Positions 45,396 to 57,586 of a DNA stretch of 64,000 nt are shown piece by piece. The position numbers and the translations under genes were made by a program. The stretch is from Phallus indusiatus (taxonomy: Eukaryota; Basidiomycota; Agaricomycetes; Phallales; Phallaceae). The DNA lies in assembly GCA_027605045.1 (NCBI GenBank), contig JAQFWX010000138.1:27400-91399 (forward strand). The letters run 5' to 3'. The notes under the pieces are model-generated. The model did not search any database. It was given only the letters and a program-made list of their open reading frames with translations, and was not told where the DNA came from. Each line of letters starts with the position of its first letter. The stretch's first letter is position 1.

Positions 45396-48300
45396 ATGGA
45401 GGACCGTCCAAAAAAACCGCACAGAACGCCTCACTCAGGTGTCAAAGCTGAGAAAAAGGGAAAGAATTCGAAGAAATCGGGTTTCAATGAAAAGGTTAAA
45501 AATCTATTTTACTAGTACTTTCCATAGTCGGATAATAATTTTTGTAGGCATTCGCACCAAGGTCTGGGCGAAGAGCAGAAAGACAGGGAAGACGGAAAGC
45601 CGAGATAGACCAAACTCGACTGCATGTTCCTTTGGTCGATCGTACACCTGATGATGACCCACCTCCAGTTATTATTGCCATTGTCGGGCCTCCTGGGGTG
45701 TGTCTCGGTTCAATTGGCTCAACGAACGGGTTGTCTTAACTTATTGCTATTCAGGTTGGGAAGACGACTCTCATGAGAAGCTTGATACGAAGGTATACAA
45801 GGCATTCTCTAAGTGAAGTCAAAGGACCAGTTACCATCGTCAGCGGGAAGAAACGACGATTGACTTTTGTCGAATGCAACAACGACCTCAACTCAATGAT
45901 TGATATAGGAAAGGTGGCAGACCTCGTTCTACTCATGATAGACGGTTCCTTTGGGTTTGAGATGGTATGTTTACCCATTCGGTATCTACGACTTCTGCAA
46001 TAAAATACTTCGGCCAGGAAACATTCGAATTTTTGAATATACTACAAGCACACGGCTTTCCCAAGGTTATAGGTGTATTGACACATCTAGACCTCATCAA
46101 AAAGACTGCCATACAACGGGCTACCAAAAAAGCCCTGAAAAAACGGTTCTGGGCCGAAATATACCAAGGCGCAAAATTATTCTACCTTTCTGGCGTAATT
46201 AATGGTCGTTATCCCGATCAGGAAATTCAAAATCTTTGTCGATTCGTATCAGTCATGAAGTTTCGACCTCTTATATTTCGAAATACCCATCCTTATCTAC
46301 TTGCAGACCGTATTGAAGACCTTACACCTCGAGAAGAAGTTCGACTACATCCTACATGCGACCGAACAGTCACTCTATATGGGTACCTCAGAGGAACGAA
46401 CTTGAAAGCCAATTCAATGATCCACGTCCCTGGAGTTGGAGATCTCAATATAGCAAGCGTATCCATCTTAAACGACCCTTGTCCTCTACCGACCGTAGAA
46501 AGTGAGAAACGCAGGAAATTAAGCGACAAAATGCGGCTAATATATGCTCCTATGAGTGATGTCAATGGCATCACGTATGATAAAGATGCGGTGTATATCA
46601 ATGTTCCTGGGAGTTTCACAAGACAGAACGGCGAAAACGGGGAATCTGGTAAATCAGTTTTTTTTTCCTTTTCTTACAAACAAGTTGAAGATTCTGATCG
46701 TCGTCTCAGTTCCACAAGGTGAAGGAGAGCGTATGGTGATGGATTTGCAAGATGTAGGAACGAGTCTGGAGGATGGAATCAAAAAGAGTACCATTCGGCT
46801 TTTTGGGAATTCAGAGGCCCCATTACTCGGAAATGGAAATCAGGCTGAGGCCAGTGGTAGTGAAGATGAAGATGAAGATGAAGATGAAGATGAATCAGCT
46901 TCTGGAGAAGACGACAACGAGGACGACAAGGAAGATCAGACTTCCGATGGTGGCGAGGAATTCGACGGTACCGATGTTGAAGACGACGGCGCCGAGGCAA
47001 TTAATACTGGACGCACAGCCCTTCGTCAACCACGTTCCACGCAGAGCCTTCCTAAAGAGAAACGGGGCAAAGAGGATGCCGATTACGCGTCGAGCGATTC
47101 AGAATTAGGAGAGCTCGACGAAGAAGACACCTTTAACGCGCGTTATGAAGACGAAGACGGTGATGATATTCCGACAGACGATGACTTTGAGCAGGATGAA
47201 GACGAAGCAGATGGCAACAATGGGCCTCAGTGGAAATCTAATCTTACTGAGAAAGCACTGTTGGACTATAGAACTAGGACTAGTCGGAGAAAAGATTGGA
47301 TGAAATTGATTTATCGAACGAATCTTACTCCAGAACAAATTTTAGCTCCGGAGCAACCCGAAACAAAGGACGTAGAAAATAACGACGATGACGACGAGTT
47401 TTTCAAAATTAAAAGAGCTGCTGGTGCGGATTTGGATGCAGTCGTTCTGGATCAAACAAAGGAGACTGTGGATGAAAAATCGCTATTACAGTGGCAAGAA
47501 GAAGAAATGCTGGATTCCATTCGACATTTATTCATTACAGGTCCTGCGGATAACGGGGATAATGATGGCGATGCAGAGGCTATGGACGAGGATGGTGATA
47601 ACGATTTTGTAGATCTCGAGAAAGAGGATACTTCTGAAAAAGCAGAAAAATCAAAACCTTCTACTGCTGAAGAGCTGGCTCAGAAGAAAGAAGTTTTGAA
47701 GAAAAAGTTCGACGAACAGTATGATGGCGAATCTGACGACAACGAAGAAGGCGATGGTGGGAAGAAAGGCGAGAAACCCGATTTTTACACCCAAAAGAAA
47801 AGTGAGATGGCGCAGCAGCTTGCTCTAAACCGCGCTGAATTGGAAGGACTTGATCCTGAGGCTCGTGCTTTGGTCGAGGGTTACCGAGCAGGGACCTATA
47901 TACGGCTGGAGTTGCACAACGTTCCGCATGAGCTGATCACACACTTTGATCCCTCGTATCCTCTAATTGCGGGTGGACTTTTACCTGCAGAGGAACATAT
48001 GGGTATTTTACAAGCTCGTATCAAACGCCATAGATGGTTTATTCGGACATTAAAGGCAAACGATCCCCTTATTATTTCACTTGGCTGGAGAAGATTCCAA
48101 ACTATTCCATTGTACGCATTGGACGACCACAGTATTCGAATGCGGTTGCTCAAATATACACCGGAACACATGCATTGTTACGCCTCTTTCTACGGACCAA
48201 CGGCTGTACCAGGAACGGGTTTCTGCGCTTTCAATCAACTTACCATGTCTACACCACACTTCCGGATCAGTGCAACTGGTACCATCTTGGACAACGATCG

Positions 48301-49217
48301 TGCGGCGAAGATTGTTAAGAAGCTTAAACTGACCGGTGTGCCGTTCAAAATATTCAAGAATACGGCCTTCATTAAGGATATGTTTGGATCGGCTCTGGAG
48401 GTTGCCAAGTTCGAAGGAGCACGGATCCGTACTGTTAGTGGTATCAGGGGTCAAGTAAAGAGAGCACTACCGAAGCCAGAAGGTTCATTCAGAGCAAGTT
48501 TCGAGGACAAAATTTTGATGAGCGGTGGGCTTTAATTTTACTCTTGATAATCTAGTCTCATACTGATGGTTTCCTTTATAGATATTGTGTTTCTACGAGC
48601 ATGGTATGCCGTTCAACCAAGGAAGTTCTACAACCCTGTTACGTCGTTGTTATTGGCGAACAAGACTGAATGGACGGGGATGCGTCTTACTGGTCAAATC
48701 CGCCGAGATGAAGGGTTAAAAACCCCACTAAATGTGAACTCGACATATAAGGTTGGCGGTTCATATTTATTACACTCATAATAACACGTTTTAACTAAAT
48801 ACCTTGGTAAATTAGCGAGTTGAGCGGCCGCCTCGCCGATTCAATTCTTTGAAGATTCCGCGGACACTTCAGGCCTCACTTCCATATGCATCGAAATCCC
48901 GCTTGACACGGCCTCAAGGTCGAAAAACGTACTTGCAGTCTCGGGCAGTCGTCATGGAACCTGAAGAACGTCGGGCTATTACCTTACTACAGCAGATGCG
49001 TGCGCTGAGTAAGGACAAAGCGCAAAAGAGGAAAGAGAAGAAAGATTCCTCTCGAGAAAAATGGGCAAAGAAAAGGAAGGAAGAAACGGAGAAAAGGGAC
49101 GACAAGGAGAAAGACAAGAAGAAGGAATCATTGAGGCTGAATGGTATCAGACGGAAACGGGAGGAGGAGCGGGAAGGTGGGGGAAAGAAAAAGAAGCGGA
49201 AATTAAGTGCAGAATGA
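45396..49217 (+). CDS. bms1: Bms1, GTPase of the small-subunit processome
   Basis: Exons 45396-45494, 45548-45697, 45755-45964, 46018-46648, 46710-48524, 48582-48751 and 48816-49217 give 3477 nt, 1158 aa, close to yeast Bms1. The P-loop GPPGVGKTT (residues 80-88) is split by an intron after GPPG. Other GTPase blocks are PVTIVSGKKRRLTFVECNND and VIGVLTHLDLIKK. An acidic middle (Glu/Asp repeats, 46862 onward) and the C-terminal AARP2CN/translation-factor-like part with YIRLELHNVPHELITHFDPS, GWRRFQTIPLYALDD, GTGFCAFNQLTMSTPHFRIS and DIVFLRAWYAVQPRKFYNPV follow. The tail is a Lys/Arg/Glu-rich helix ending in KKKKRKLSAE. It acts in 40S assembly with Rcl1 in the nucleolus. A frame that seems to stop at 48535 is intron 48525-48581. 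Confidence 0.95.
46862..46894 (+). repeat. Hexanucleotide repeat (GAAGAT)n inside bms1
   Basis: Five and a half perfect GAAGAT units encode an alternating Glu-Asp stretch in the acidic region. Being a multiple of three, length changes would not shift the frame. Confidence 0.9.
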
Positions 49218-49557
49218 TGTCGGGTGTTATTTTTCTGCATTATAACTACAGGTATTTTTTCCTGCTTAATATACTTATTTGTGAAGAATTTGGTCATTTC
49301 AAAAGAGCCCATAGAACTAATATATCTCGACTTAAATACCATTCATACAAGTATCGACTACCTATCATTTTCGAAGAAGTCACTAGCACTCGCATGGGAC
49401 AACAACAATGATCGCTAGTGATAATTCCGTTATAATCTCTCATAGCGAAAATAATGCGGAATGGACGTTGGATATTGTAATATACACCTCTTGACGCGAC
49501 TCTGTTTAAAACATACACCATACGGTCCACTAACAACGAACGCGGGATCAATAGTCA
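49218..49557. other. Convergent 3' intergenic region (bms1 / ypd1)
   Basis: 340 bp between the stop codons; nothing recognised. Confidence 0.35.
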
Positions 49558-50376
49558 TCAAGCATCCGGCGGCGTTTCGTTTGGAGCATTGACTTTGTAG
49601 TATTCTCTGAGCCATTGCTCCGCCTCGCCGTATTCTTCCCGCACTTTAGTCACGGTCGTCTTGATCTTCGTCAGCGCCTCTTCCTTTGACAAGTCTTTGC
49701 CGATATCTTCATCGCGAAAGTTGCCATAATGTTGTATCCGCTCACATGACTCGCGTACCTTGACGATACCCAAGGCCGCAGAAGAGCCTTTCAGGAAGTG
49801 ACCGAGCGACGATAATACAGGCAAATCTTCAGCGTCCCTTCAAAATCAAACCGTCGTGTTGATAATGGGGTTATCAGCAGATCAGAAGTGATAATGAAAC
49901 CGTACAATGCTGTGCCCATGTCCTTGAAGGTATTCTTTGCTTGATCGAAATAAGCCCAAGCCATTCCCATCGAAAATTCGTGGTTGTCCGGCTCGTCTAG
50001 CTCAAGGATTTGGCCAAGAACCTCCATATCGACAATATCTTCCTGATCAAGCACTGATTTGGCCGAAACATCTTCAGTTGGTGCCGGTGTTGTCTATACG
50101 CGAGAGAAAGTGATTATATATGATCTGGAATTTAGGAATCATCCTTCTTCATATAAACTTTTAGCTTACTTCTCGTGCTTTGGCGTCGGGTTCTGGGATT
50201 AATGGTCCGGGCTCGGATTTCGAGCTAGGTTTGGGACTAGGGGATTTGGACCGAAGATCCAGCTCGCCGGGAGCAGGCTTGGAAGGTTCCAACTCTGGAG
50301 ATTTGAATTTTGCTCTCGAGATTGGTGAGGAAACAGGTGAGACATTTGACTTATTGGCTCCAGCTGGAGTCGCCAT
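49558..50376 (-). CDS. ypd1: Ypd1-type histidine phosphotransfer (HPt) protein
   Basis: Exons 50376-50170, 50093-49906 and 49837-49558 give 675 nt, 224 aa. The first exon encodes a disordered Ser/Pro/Lys-rich N terminus of about 70 residues. The HPt helix bundle follows: IVDMEVLGQILELDEPDNHE, FSMGMAWAYFDQAKNTFKDM and SLGHFLKGSSAALGIVKVRE, with the phospho-accepting His at residue 145. It then has YGEAEQWLREYYK at the end. It would pass phosphate between a hybrid histidine kinase (osmotic or light sensing) and response regulators such as Ssk1 and Skn7. Start: the first ATG in frame is 50376, after a GTG at 50415. The long N-terminal extension is larger than in yeast Ypd1. Confidence 0.9.
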
Positions 50377-52400
50377 GAAGGAGTAATGAATTAATCCCAG
50401 CAAGTCAGGGTTCACCTGAGAAGTCCAGTTACGTTACTTGTAGGTGTAACGCGTCACGATACGTCACTGAGATGTTCCTTTATCGGGAAGCAGAGCGTGA
50501 GCAACGCGCTGACTCAGCTTCCCTATCAGTGGACAATTTCTCCACGAAGCACATGCATTCACCATGCCTTTAAAGCATAAAATACGGAGTCTCTCGCTGC
50601 TTGTAAGGCAACGATTAATACTACTAGAGGGCCCAAGGTCTCACGTAAATTTTTTTCTTTCTTGCCGCTCCTCTTTATCGCTTTATACTACACACTAGCC
50701 AAACTAACTACATTCTGAGTCCCCCGCTTATTGCCACACAAAAGCACCGGATATAAGGCAGAGCCGATTAGTGGTATGACTATATTTCCATTCGTTCCGT
50801 TCTTTTCTCATTGGTCCTTGCCACATCCGGTTTGTTAAATCCACGATAAATTCCCGTCACGGCTTCATGATTCGATCTACCCATGTCGGTACACAGACTC
50901 GAGGGTCGCCCAATTACTTTGTGAATCTAGCATCAAGCTTCAGACATGCAAAGTTTGTCTGATCTTCTAGCTGATGCACTGATAGGCGAGAATGACGACA
51001 CCACGAACACGGTGACGAGCAGATCTCGATTGAGACTTGAACCCGGTGATCAGGCCCGGGCGGACCCATGCATTAAGCTTGACAGCCCTTTACAAAAAGC
51101 ATGTCCTCACCAAATGTGATAATGAATCTACACTTCTGTCCTTGGAGGGTTAAACGTGAACGACAGCACAATAATATATGCGAGACAATCTTTCGTTTTC
51201 TTCAATCTAATCGCCTGGATTTGCAGTAAACCTCCACTGAGTCGTTTCAGGTCGTTTCACTATCTTACTGTGTGCTCCAGTTACGCCGAGGTTCTCGGAA
51301 CCGAGTTCAAGCATTCGGCATAGATGATAATCGTATTTATGCTTATTTTGGAACGCGCTCGTGAGGAAGACCTGAAAAGCCAATTCACGACCCTTTTAGG
51401 CCCAGGCTCAAAGAGGAAAACACCGTCTGGCAGATGATTCAACTCAGAGCCGATGCCGCGTTACATGTATATCCACGAACAATTGTGTTTTCGAATTTAT
51501 TTTGGCGGATTGTCTTGGTTCACTTGCTAATTATCGAGTCAATTTGACATTTCCCATTTATTTTGAATCATGGAATATCGTCGTATCGAATGGTTTGGTT
51601 TACTACAATTGACTCAATAATGCTAACTCATTTTTGAGCTTGCACGGTGCATGTTACCTTCGAAGTTACATAAGGTTTTGACAACCTACCAATGCTGCAA
51701 CTCTATTCATATTATCTCCTTTCCTACAATGATCGCGCCGGTTTTATCGACATGTATTTCTCCCAGTTGCTCCCTGAATCCTCTTCAGGCAGTAAGGCTA
51801 ACATGTGCATAGTCATTAGTATTATTCATATCCCAACTGAGATCGTACTATATCATAATTTCGGTATAAATCGTTTTATTACTTTGTATCCAAGGAAAAG
51901 CTGGGAACACTAGTCCTATCCAACAGTCGTATCAATAAACTAAAATTGGTTTGGTTATCGACTTTTAATAATCGTCGGCCGGGCGTCGCTCGATGTATAG
52001 TAATTGAATATCTGCGGTTTGCAGTGCAAATCTGCCAACAATAATGATATTAATCCGCAACAATGATTAAGCCGAAGAGATATTCTAAGATTTGGTTTGC
52101 GACATTGTTGGCAAGAGGGACTACCGCTTTGCCTATGTGTATAGTCGAAAGAGCGAGAGACAGGAAATACAACTTGCATAAGGGAAGAAGGAAAAAGGGG
52201 CGGGTGAGAGGGACCAAAAAAAGTGAAAGAGAGACATAGAAACTGGGGAAGGTAAATGCACATATCGTGTTCAGCTGGAATGAATTGATTGATATAATGA
52301 AAGAATGAATGAATGACGGATGAGTAGATTAAAGCTGAGACCCGGGAGGAAAAGACGAAAGTCAAGGGTGACATATAATTAAAAAAAATTCCCAATCATA
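50377..52400. other. Largest gene-free stretch, about 2 kb
   Basis: No coding frame with family or splice support was found on either strand. Near the CaaX gene stop, 52140-52330 is purine-rich (AAGGGAAGAAGGAAAAAGG, GAAAGAGAG, GAATGAATGAATGA). A small RNA gene or an intron-rich unknown gene cannot be excluded by eye. Confidence 0.4.
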
Positions 52401-54741
52401 TCACATGATGATACATTTGCAGCAACGCGTCTCCTCGCCTTCTTCAACATACACTGTCGCCCGCTGTGTTTCCATATCCTGTGAATGAATAACCACTTGA
52501 GGCATATCTTGACGTTCTTTGGGAGGATGCGTTCCCGCGTAATGAGCGAAAGGCGGTAACGTGTCTCGTCTGGGTCGCATTTGTTGTATGGCTTCGGGTG
52601 GTTTTTCAATCGGAACTTCATATGAAGGCTGCGAGAGTGACGGTTCCTGTTGTGTAGGTTGCTCCTGTGGTCTAAGTTCTTCTTCTCCTAGATTCTGTGG
52701 CGGCGGCGGAGGTGGGGATGATCGCATTCCGAATTCGGACATAGCTATCGCCTCTTCTTCGCTCGGTCGCCATGGTCTGTATTTGGTGTAATCGAATCCA
52801 AATGTACCGGGGGCCTAGAGTTATGAAATAAATAGTTATTACATGGCTCTAATATAATATATATGCCAACAATTAAGAATATACATACAGGAGCAACAGG
52901 CGATTCTGATGATTTCGCAGTTGCTGGATCTTTCTTCTCATACTCAATGCCCATCCGTCGAGCAACAGTCGGAAGAACCATCTGTGACGAAGAATGAGGT
53001 TAACACCAGGGCAACAACTTCAGAGAGAAAAAGGTGCGACATACCTCATCCCAATTACCGTCAATAGGTATTGGCGTACGCGTATCGGGAATAGCGTCAG
53101 GGGTCAGTTCAGAATCGTCGGGTCCATCTGGAGGTTTCAGGTGTAGCACAGCATCCGCGGCACTCTTTGAACGTTTCTGATCTACTCTCTTTTGCGGTGT
53201 CTTTGAACGTTCTACAGGAGACTGCGTACGCCCCCGAGCTTTTCGTGAAGCGAGTGTTTCTGGTAAAGATGCGGTAGTGGATGTGCTTGCCTTCGATTCA
53301 TGCCGTGGATTGGAGACCTTTCTTGTCCTTGATTGTGGGTGTTTTCCTTGTGTAGCAGAGGAAGGAAGATAATTATTCTTGGGTTCTGGGAGTGTGGTTG
53401 GGCTTGGTGAATCAGAGTTCATCGTATTTGATTTGGCCTCCGAGGACGGAACGCCGTCTAAACCCTCGACGGGTTCCATGTACAAGCTCATCCGCTCCAT
53501 ACTGGCAATGCTCTGTCTTCGCGGTCGTCTGTTAACACTGTTGAATTCGGGATCCTCTAGCGGCGCTTCATCTAAAAGTCTTCCTGTGATGGACCCATCA
53601 GGATTCTCCAAATGTAAGCTCGTACGTTCAATACTCGAAATACTTTCTGCACGTTTTCGCAAGCTCCGATCGTTGAACATTGGAGGAAGACCATGACTTT
53701 CTTGAGGGCGACGAGCTTTATTTAACGGCTTATGACCAAAGCTGGCGATATCAAGCATTTCCTCTCGCTTCCCTACTCGGTACTCTCCAACACCACCGTT
53801 TCGAGAAACATCGCCGCGGTACCAATGAACAAACGGCTTTTCTTCATCAGACGAGAGGCGTTCATTAACACTTTCCTCTCTCCCTGCATGTGATTGCTTA
53901 TTAGCGCGATAGCCCTGATGATCTTCCGACGCACGGTGACGTGATGCACTGGTACTAGCAGACGAAGGCGGTACAGGATTTAATGTAGATGGAGATTCTG
54001 AAATGTGAGTTGAATTTGGTTCTGAAGGCGCAATTTTTGCACCGACTGATTTTCCGATTGTGTTCAGCCCTTGACTTGACTGGCTTCCGCTTCGTATTCG
54101 AGAGGGGACAGTGGGTATGCGACTCGGAGTCGGGGTAGTGCGTCCCCCATTAGATTTAGCTGCTCCGGAATTGGAGTTGTTTGAAGATGTGGACTGTTTT
54201 CCATTCGGTAGGGAAGAGTTGGGAGGGTCGGGAGGCGGGTCAAAAGGGAATGGTGTAGACTGAGTTCGTTTACGCGCTGAGGTGGCTGTGGTTGACTGAT
54301 TTTCATGTGACGACGAAGGCTCAGCTGGTGCTGCTGCGTGGTTACGATTTGCCGGCGTAATGGGACGCTCACCGGGTCGCGAGAAACTTGGTCGAGGTAT
54401 AGCACTTGGTCGCGGCAAGTGATTTGGGTTGGTGGGTGTGTGAGATCTTGTCCCATTAGGTGTGCGACGTGAAGATGAAGTAGGAGGGCGGGTATCGTGA
54501 GGTTCTTCTTGAGGTTGAGGTTGCTGCTTCGCGTCGTCCGCAGAACCACCAGAAATGGTCGACAACCGCTGGGTGAGCATGCGAGACTCGCTCTCAAGCC
54601 CTGTCGACTCGTAAGCATCGTTCAAGCGAAGAAAAGGTTAAAAATCGGCTACGCACGTTTCCGCAATGTGGGTACTATGGCTTCGTCCCATGACGGAGCC
54701 AGCGGATTATGAGCAGTGCTGGTAACAGCAACGGCCGTCAT
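52401..54741 (-). CDS. Large disordered protein with C-terminal CaaX prenylation motif
   Basis: Exons 54741-54657, 54600-53045, 52981-52889 and 52814-52401 give 2148 nt, 715 aa. Most of it is Ser/Pro/Thr/Asn/Arg-rich and should be unfolded. Ordered-looking parts are the N terminus (PSWDEAIVPTLRKRLESESR), a central HWYRGDVSRNGGVGEYRVGK, two related blocks (RAESISSIERTSLHLENPDG and RRQSIASMERMSLYMEP), and NWDEMVLPTVARRMGIE near residue 545. The first and last blocks share WDE--(V/L)PT-. The end is TRCCKCIIM: CIIM is a farnesylation-type CaaX box and the two cysteines before it could be palmitoylated. This predicts a membrane-anchored scaffold. I do not recognise the family; similar proteins may be confined to basidiomycetes. 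Confidence 0.72.
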
Positions 54742-55021
54742 CTCTCAACGCCAGGGATAGAATGGTAGGAAGGGGTATAATTCGGTCGAAAGAGAACTTT
54801 GAAAAGAAGAAACAGGGAAAAGCGTGTTTTTTGCTCAGTGATCCGGCACAAGCAAAATATGCAGAATAGTAGTTCGAGCGAGAACACTCAGGAGGCATTT
54901 AGCGCCGTAGAGGACAAATAAGACGCGCTGATTCGACCTGATGTCCAACAAATTAAATCAAGTTGACTATCATTCTTCGCATGATATTATTTATTATATG
55001 TACAATACAATACAAATTATA
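54742..55021. other. Short intergenic region
   Basis: 280 bp upstream of the CaaX gene and beyond the alg6 stop; nothing else recognised. Confidence 0.35.
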
Positions 55022-57358
55022 TCACTTTTCCTTTTCCTTCTCTTCCACACGTGTTTTGTTAGATCCCGCCGAAGTCGGTGTCAACGCCCAGCCGACTTCA
55101 ATTCCGCGTTTTATGCTCCAGAGCCAGACGCAGACGAAAGTCGGAGCACAAATCAAAACATTAAGAACAGGGAACAAGTCAGGATAACGCGCAGGAGGTT
55201 CGAACACAGCCTCGGTCACATGGAGAGTTGCCATGCCGCAATAAACAAACTGATACCCATATCAATCAAAGATTCTAGACGAAAATAAATGGTTGTTCAC
55301 ATACCGTTGATAAGAGGAACACGATCGTTCCCGACCGTATTCGAAACACGTTGTAGCCGATCGCAGTGTTCCATAGAATAGGCAATAGTATGTATTGCAG
55401 ACCCTGACCATCTCTCTTCAGAAGAGGCCACATACTAATAGAATAATGAGTGATCAATGCCAGCAACATGAATAAGCCTCACCTAAATACAGCTGTGTTG
55501 TTAAACAATATACCCCATTCCCAATCCTCACCTCCACCCCCACTCTCTGCACCGGACAAAATTAGCGTAGCAGGCAGCAAAGGTAACAGAATCGATTTCT
55601 CGTGAACTTGGAACGAGAACAGAAAGAAGGACAGTGACGACGTCAGTAACGCGTACGGAAGCAAAGCCAAGGTCGGTGACGGGACGTCTCCCGAAGCCAT
55701 TTTTTCTGCTGCCGCACCCTGACTTTTTCTTGAGATAATCCAAGCATTGGCTATCAATCCCCATGCAGCAGGTGCAAACCCGACGAGCGTGAACAGGGTT
55801 GATAGTCGAAGAAGAATAGCACTGCCCAACCATCGTCGCCATTTTAGAACCACATCGCTTGCGCACCAAAAATTAGCAACTTTGTCTTCGAATAGTCCAC
55901 GATTAAACGGAAAGATACGCGTAATAGGATCCAAGATGGTCCCGGTAAGCAGCCAAGGGGAGAATAAAATTAATAGTGTTGCCAATGTAACAATGCCTAG
56001 TCTAACGAACAACTTGCGACTATAGCATATTGAAGTTATCATCAACGATTGAGAAGAGGAAGAAACGGCATACCCTTCAATTGGTCCAAGAAGAATACAT
56101 TTTCCAAGATAATACGAGCCAATGGCCGGAGCATAGTATAAAGACATTTGTTTGAATCCCAAACTTAAAACGAAGAAGAAAGCAGCTATCAAGTCCGAGG
56201 AGGAGCTGAGATAGTTAAGACAGAGTAACGTGAATCCGAGCATGACAGAGTTGTATTGAAAGTGGCCCGAATCAATTAAAATGAGGGCTGGTTGAAAGAG
56301 TAAAAGAAGTAATGCTAGATGCTTGAATAACGTTATGAGCGGGGTGCCATCTGGTAGTCGATAGAAGATATGTCATACCTGGGTTCGTCTTGAACGATGA
56401 GTCAAAAACTGACGTACAAATAGTACGACAGACGGAAAGTAAATTAGTAAATCTGAGAGGAAAACAGTCGCCCGCATGTAAACTTTGCTCTCGGGAGTTT
56501 CTATTCCACGAGATTTATCTAGCTCGAACCAAGACGGATCGATCCATGTGCCTCTATCAACACGAATTAAACAAGCTCTCCTTGCGAAATAACTGAACAT
56601 TCACCGACATTGTACCAAGCAACCACGAGTGATATCCAGTCAAGGGTGGATAGTCTAAGCCCCAATACTGGAGATCATATGTGTACCATTGTCGAAATGG
56701 TAAGGCGGTAGTAATTTCGAGCCAATGCCTTTGAGCTTCATAATCGCCATACATTGGAGGTGTGCGGTACCCTAAACGAAGGCTAAGTTCGAAAGGAAGA
56801 AAACCTAAAGTTCTGAACAAACCTGAGTAGCCACCCAGACCCACAGTCCATTTTATCAGAGCGGCACCTAACACAATACATGGAATGACGTAAACTCGTC
56901 TCCCGTTATGGTGCATCCAACGAATCCATTTTCGTCCCCAGCCACGTAGCTCTTGTGCGGCCACGGTTGGAGGCCCCTTCTCCTTTGACAATGCAGAAAA
57001 GTTGAGCATTCGGCTGCGTTTACTTAAAGTTTCGCTAGTTAACGAGATGGTAGGCGAAGCGGATCGGGAAGGGCGTTGCGAGATTTCAGAGGTATACAAC
57101 CATTGTGAGTCCGAACGCTGCAGTAAATGATGACGCCTCGGAATGGGCGAAACGATGTCAGATGCATCTGAGCTAATTTCATGTCGATTACCGAAAATTT
57201 ATTGATCTGTTATACGTCCAGGACAAGAACGAGATGACATACTTTGCGCGGCTTTGCCTACTAACAGTGGAATTCCTTGAAAGTAGTCGACGACGTGGCG
57301 AGCGCGATGGAAACTGAGAAAGAGCCGAACCCGAGTCAAGCTCAAAAGCGTCGCTCAT
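55022..57358 (-). CDS. alg6: Alg6-type dolichyl-P-Glc:Man9GlcNAc2-PP-dolichol alpha-1,3-glucosyltransferase
   Basis: The coding sequence starts at ATG 57358 ([14 protein letters not shown]), with a cytosolic Arg/Ser-rich N terminus of about 95 residues encoded by two exons, then a membrane helix ([20 protein letters not shown]). The ALG6/ALG8 signature follows: [58 protein letters not shown] and [20 protein letters not shown]. Further down are [55 protein letters not shown] and [20 protein letters not shown]. The end is EEKEKEK at 55022. It adds the first glucose to the lipid-linked oligosaccharide in the ER membrane. DLQYW and VANFW favour ALG6 over ALG8. Many introns of about 50 nt. The 5' leader carries a (GTA)5 repeat. 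Confidence 0.92.
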
Positions 57359-57404
57359 AAACGTGTATATAGATGAACTGAATTATTTCTCAAATTCTGA
57401 AAGG

Positions 57405-57419
57405 AGTAGTAGTAGTAGT
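57405..57419 (+). repeat. (GTA)5 microsatellite in the alg6 5' leader region
   Basis: Five perfect GTA units on the plus strand, about 50 bp upstream of the alg6 ATG (minus strand), flanked by an imperfect unit (GGTAGTATT). Confidence 0.85.
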
Positions 57420-57586
57420 ATGGTAGTATTCACGATTCGCGACGTGATGCGGTATGGAGATTCGTGAGAATGCTTCCGTCACTGAATTATCATGTCACGA
57501 CTCTTGAGTCCGAGTGGCAGGCAAACTCAAATCACAGAGCCAAGTAACGTACGCAAAGATAGACAGTTTGGTAAAGAATACAAAAT

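Noticed and set aside
46773..47108. Met/Lys-rich frame with repeated MK inside bms1
   Set aside because: It is the shadow of the (GAAGAT)n acidic repeat in the true frame.
48525..48581. Early stop of bms1 after MSGGL
   Set aside because: It lies in a GT-AG intron; the downstream exon DIVFLRAWYAV continues in phase as in other Bms1 proteins.
50377..52400. Possible transposon in the 2 kb gene-free stretch
   Set aside because: No terminal repeats, target duplication or transposase-like frame could be seen.
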